This document shows positions 63,355-64,000 of a stretch of DNA of 64,000 nucleotides, one piece after another (positions within the stretch are counted from its first letter, which is position 1; each line of letters opens with the position of its first letter). Origin of the DNA: Aldersonia sp. NBC_00410 (GTDB lineage: Bacteria > Actinomycetota > Actinomycetes > Mycobacteriales > Mycobacteriaceae); contig NZ_JAPENM010000010.1 in NCBI RefSeq assembly GCF_026342035.1, positions 1-64,000 of the forward strand. The letters are read 5' to 3'. Position numbers and translations under genes: made by a program. The notes below the pieces were generated by a model. That model was not told the origin of the DNA, made no database searches, and saw nothing but the letters and a program-made list of their open reading frames with translations.

Positions 63355-63398
63355 ATCCCCAACCGCACGTATCGCAGCTGAGAAGGAGATGACCGCAC

Positions 63399-63737
63399 AT
63401 GGCAGATCGCGTACTCCGAGGTAGTCGGCTTGGGGCGGTGAGCTACGAGACCGATCGTGACCATGATCTGGCACCTCGGCGGGTCGCGCGCTACCGCACC
63501 GACAACGGTGAGGTGTTCGACGTTCCCTTTGCCGACGAGGCGGAGATTCCCGGTACCTGGCTGTGCCGCAACGGTATGGAAGGCACCCTGATCGAGGGCG
63601 CCGCGCCGGAGGCCAAGAAGGTCAAGCCGCCCCGCACCCACTGGGACATGCTGCTCGAGCGCCGTTCCGTCGAGGAGCTCGAGGAGCTGCTGCAGGAACG
63701 CATGGATCTGGTGAAGGCCCGCAAGCGCGGCGTCTGA
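63399..63737 (+). CDS. rbpA: RNA polymerase-binding protein RbpA
   Basis: 112 aa from ATG 63399 after AGAAGGAGATG. RbpA binds the primary sigma factor and RNA polymerase to stabilise open complexes and affects rifampicin response. Domains: N-terminal tail (MADRVLRGSRLGAVSYETDRDHDLAPRR), core beta domain (VARYRTDNGEVFDVPFADEAEIPGTWLCRNGMEGTLIEG), basic linker (KKVKPPRTHWDMLLERR) and sigma-interacting domain (SVEELEELLQERMDLVKARK). A 25-bp tandem repeat sits in the upstream region and a strong hairpin follows. Confidence 0.96.
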   Translation: MADRVLRGSRLGAVSYETDRDHDLAPRRVARYRTDNGEVFDVPFADEAEIPGTWLCRNGMEGTLIEGAAPEAKKVKPPRTHWDMLLERRSVEELEELLQERMDLVKARKRGV

Positions 63738-63758
63738 CCGGCACAAGCGCCGAGACCC

Positions 63759-63795
63759 GAACGGGGTCGATTGCATCGAGCAATCGACCCCGTTC
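63759..63795. terminator. Perfect 16-bp stem between rbpA and ppm1
   Basis: GAACGGGGTCGATTGC (63759-63774) pairs exactly with 63780-63795 across ATCGA. It lies between the two converging genes and probably ends both transcripts; the T-tract is weak. Confidence 0.85.
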
Positions 63796-63818
63796 TCGTC
63801 CCTCGTGGCCCGTCGTGG

Positions 63819-64000
63819 CTAGGCCTTACCGCGGAGTTTGTCCAGGCGATTGCGCATCCCCCAGGCGGTCACCTTCAGCAACGCTTCCCGGACGATGTCG
63901 CCACTCATCTTCGATTCGCCGATCTCGCGCTCGGTGAACGTGATGGGAACCTCGACCACGCTCGCGCCGCCCTTGATCAGCCGCCAGGCCAGATCCACTT
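63819..64000 (-). CDS. ppm1: Polyprenol monophosphomannose synthase Ppm1, C-terminal part
   Basis: The gene enters from the right edge; about 60 C-terminal residues are visible: DLAWRLIKGGASVVEVPITFTEREIGESKMSGDIVREALLKVTAWGMRNRLDKLRGKA. This is the end of the GT2 catalytic domain of Ppm1, which makes polyprenyl-phosphate mannose for lipoglycans and protein mannosylation. The EREIGESKMS segment is conserved in the family. Adjacency to rbpA is typical of mycolata. Confidence 0.88.
   Translation of the reverse strand, partial: VDLAWRLIKGGASVVEVPITFTEREIGESKMSGDIVREALLKVTAWGMRNRLDKLRGKA

Overview
The window is high-GC actinobacterial DNA, most likely from a mycolic-acid producer of the Nocardia/Rhodococcus/Gordonia group. 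Evidence for this is an RbpA gene next to the 3' end of a Ppm1-type polyprenol-phosphate-mannose synthase, an AcpM-like meromycolate acyl carrier protein, a DevR/DevS dormancy pair with Usp and Acg-like partners, several F420-type oxidoreductases (two PPOX, one DDN-like, one LLM), a rubber oxygenase (Lcp) and a rifamycin-associated HelR-type helicase. GTG starts, ATGA/GTGA overlaps and nearly leaderless promoters are common, as in these genera. No rRNA, tRNA, CRISPR array or intact insertion sequence was seen.

0-5 kb: a TetR regulator faces a latex-clearing protein (lcp), followed by a MaoC-type protein and, convergently, a HelD/HelR RNA-polymerase helicase. A perfect 21-bp inverted repeat resembling the rifamycin-associated element (RAE) lies upstream of the helicase. 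5-24 kb: small accessory enzymes (VOC proteins, PPOX and DDN-like F420 enzymes, MDR reductases, GNAT, RibD/DHFR-like reductases) with their ArsR and HxlR regulators. Mixed in are an acyl-CoA synthetase, a lone AcpM and an ECF42-type sigma/YCII pair. The sigma unit and a second operon carry the same two-block promoter. This stretch also holds decayed genes: an O-methyltransferase, an aldo/keto reductase, another methyltransferase and a frameshifted sigma factor.

24-31 kb: a membrane protein, OsmC, a degenerate kilobase, a ZapE-type ATPase, a nitrilase-family hydrolase, a secreted protein and a gene-poor 0.87 kb with a large AT-rich palindrome. 31-45 kb: LLM oxidoreductase, tyrosine recombinase, a TetR/flavin-dependent oxygenase pair with a clear operator, AraC, DoxX, a fused alpha-beta 2-oxoacid dehydrogenase E1, an M15 peptidase, a DUF2235 hydrolase, and an orphan ParA with a co-translated partner.

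45-50.5 kb is a dormancy (DosR-like) block: Usp, devR, devS, one broken and one intact Acg-like nitroreductase, with TCGGGAC half-sites upstream of usp and of both Acg genes. 50.4-52 kb: azlC/azlD with a divergent XRE-cupin regulator. 52-61 kb is a monocarboxylate module: LytS-type kinase, LytTR regulator, two sodium:solute symporters each with a small partner, a structured hairpin, acetyl-CoA synthetase and an autoregulated ArsR-type repressor. The end holds an M23 peptidase, a strong terminator, an MpaB-family oxygenase with an operator-like repeat, a small Cys-cluster protein, rbpA and the ppm1 3' end.
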